DNA from: Promethearchaeota archaeon
GTDB taxonomy: Archaea > Asgardarchaeota > Lokiarchaeia > Sigynarchaeales > SOKP01
DNA length: 12,555 bases
Assembly (NCBI GenBank): GCA_016839425.1
Contig: JAEOUI010000358.1
Span: 1-12,555, forward strand
Direction of reading: 5' to 3'
Program-made: the position numbers and the translations under genes
In this document: positions 11,888 through 12,555 of the stretch, one piece after another
Layout of the letters: each line of letters begins with the position of its first letter
Position numbering within the stretch: position 1 is the stretch's first letter
The notes under the pieces: model-generated
Database searches by the model: none
What the model was told of the DNA's origin: nothing
The model's input: the letters and a program-made list of their open reading frames with translations, nothing else

Positions 11888-12555
11888 TTATTCTCCGCCT
11901 GCGAGGGTTATAAAAGAAACATTATTCTCGTACAACTTAATGTTCTTATTTGCGAATATTTCTCCTCCAGCACCAACGATCATCTTGGGAATATCTTTTC
12001 CAATCTCATCATCAATGGTCTTGATAATGTTTGGAAGATTATCTCCATAAGCAAAAAACCGCATCGCACAATCAAAACCAAGAAGAAATTTAGGTTCAGA
12101 CATCCCGCTCAACGCTTGGTTAACACATTCTCTTGCAGTTCGATGCATGATATCCATGTTACTTTGAAATACTTCTACTTTTTCGGGAGTCCTTTCGAAA
12201 GGATATCCCGTCATTACAAGATTTTCAAGCGCAGGATTGGTGATTGTCCCTGAAAGATGAATAATTTCATCATCTCCTTGTTTTTCCCGCGTTCCTACGA
12301 TATTATAATAATTAATATATCCGGCGCTTTGTAACTCGTTTAAAGCATCCTTAGTAATTCCAATTGCAGAACAGAGCCCTAGAATCGCAGGTTTATCGTC
12401 GATTTTTAAGATCATATTTCCAATATTTTTTGTAATAGCACAGGTTTTTCCAATACTTTCTGCTCCTGCTGTAAATCCGAAACCAAATTTAGTATTTCCA
12501 AGTCCGGACAAAATAGTACCAAGAACGTGTTCCTTTTCTACGATATCGTTATAAA
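11888..12555 (-). CDS. FIST-domain sensory protein, 5' end outside the window
   Basis: The frame stays open from the stop at 11888 to the right edge (about 221 residues), so TTG 12511 is only an internal possibility and the real start lies outside. FIST domains are predicted small-ligand (amino acid or similar) sensors found alone or fused to kinases and cyclases. Visible: a FGFGFTAGAESIGKT segment, then DDKPAILGL, which matches the xDGKPAL turn of FIST. The C-terminal half has PKFLLGFDCAMRFF, the position of the family's F-C-x-x-R motif, and MIVGAGGEIF, matching the G-x-x-x-GEI motif, before a final strand ending TLAGGE. No further domain follows, so output must be through a partner. The N-terminal FIST half is mostly outside. 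Its nearness to the luxE-like gene suggests, but does not prove, that it monitors the same metabolites. Confidence 0.85.
   Translation of the reverse strand, partial: YNDIVEKEHVLGTILSGLGNTKFGFGFTAGAESIGKTCAITKNIGNMILKIDDKPAILGLCSAIGITKDALNELQSAGYINYYNIVGTREKQGDDEIIHLSGTITNPALENLVMTGYPFERTPEKVEVFQSNMDIMHRTARECVNQALSGMSEPKFLLGFDCAMRFFAYGDNLPNIIKTIDDEIGKDIPKMIVGAGGEIFANKNIKLYENNVSFITLAGGE

Overview
The window is low in GC (about 30% by eye) and reads as archaeal. Promoters look like TATA boxes about 25-30 nt ahead of likely transcript starts. Transcripts seem to end at simple T-runs, and Shine-Dalgarno sites are sparse. Three genes start with TTG directly behind in-frame stops. The gene content (split B12-dependent acyl-CoA mutase, LuxC/LuxE pair, FIST protein, a ribbon-helix-helix/receiver hybrid, a large alpha-solenoid protein) would fit an Asgard/Lokiarchaeota-like genome. 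That lineage call is inference from style and content; no taxonomic marker gene is present.

Layout, left to right. (1) 1-1016: the 3' tail of a receiver-domain gene, then a paralogous gene fusing a ribbon-helix-helix DNA-binding segment, a HisKA-like helix pair and a receiver domain. Its upstream region holds alternating inverted repeats that look like an operator. (2) 1145-2584: a cation diffusion facilitator with an extended cytosolic part that looks like three dimerisation-domain repeats. (3) 2594-3724 (minus): a type-2 malate/L-lactate dehydrogenase-family oxidoreductase, convergent with the transporter. (4) 3936-4109: a possible 57-residue protein. (5) about 4184-4510: a GC island (50% G+C over 4201-4500) with no coding potential and many short perfect stems, a good candidate for a structured RNA. 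A TATA-like box lies about 27 nt before its right edge on the minus strand. (6) 4579-6660 (minus): the B12-binding and catalytic subunits of a methylmalonyl-CoA-mutase-type enzyme. Catalytic-site residues differ from true methylmalonyl-CoA mutase, so its substrate is open. (7) 6879/6915-8675 (plus): a long alpha-solenoid protein with a winged-helix segment and a C-terminal beta-sandwich. (8) 8692-11689 (minus): LuxC-type acyl-CoA reductase and LuxE-type acyl-activating protein, each with its own TATA-like promoter. (9) 11888-12555 (minus): a FIST-domain sensor protein, cut by the window edge.

Working together: LuxE and LuxC would activate a fatty or other carboxylic acid and reduce the thioester to an aldehyde. 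The mutase would isomerise an acyl-CoA carbon skeleton, and the dehydrogenase would oxidise or reduce a 2-hydroxy/2-oxo acid. This suggests an acyl-CoA/aldehyde metabolic neighbourhood flanked by sensory genes, but only the two mutase subunits are clearly co-transcribed. No mobile element, CRISPR array, tRNA or rRNA was seen.
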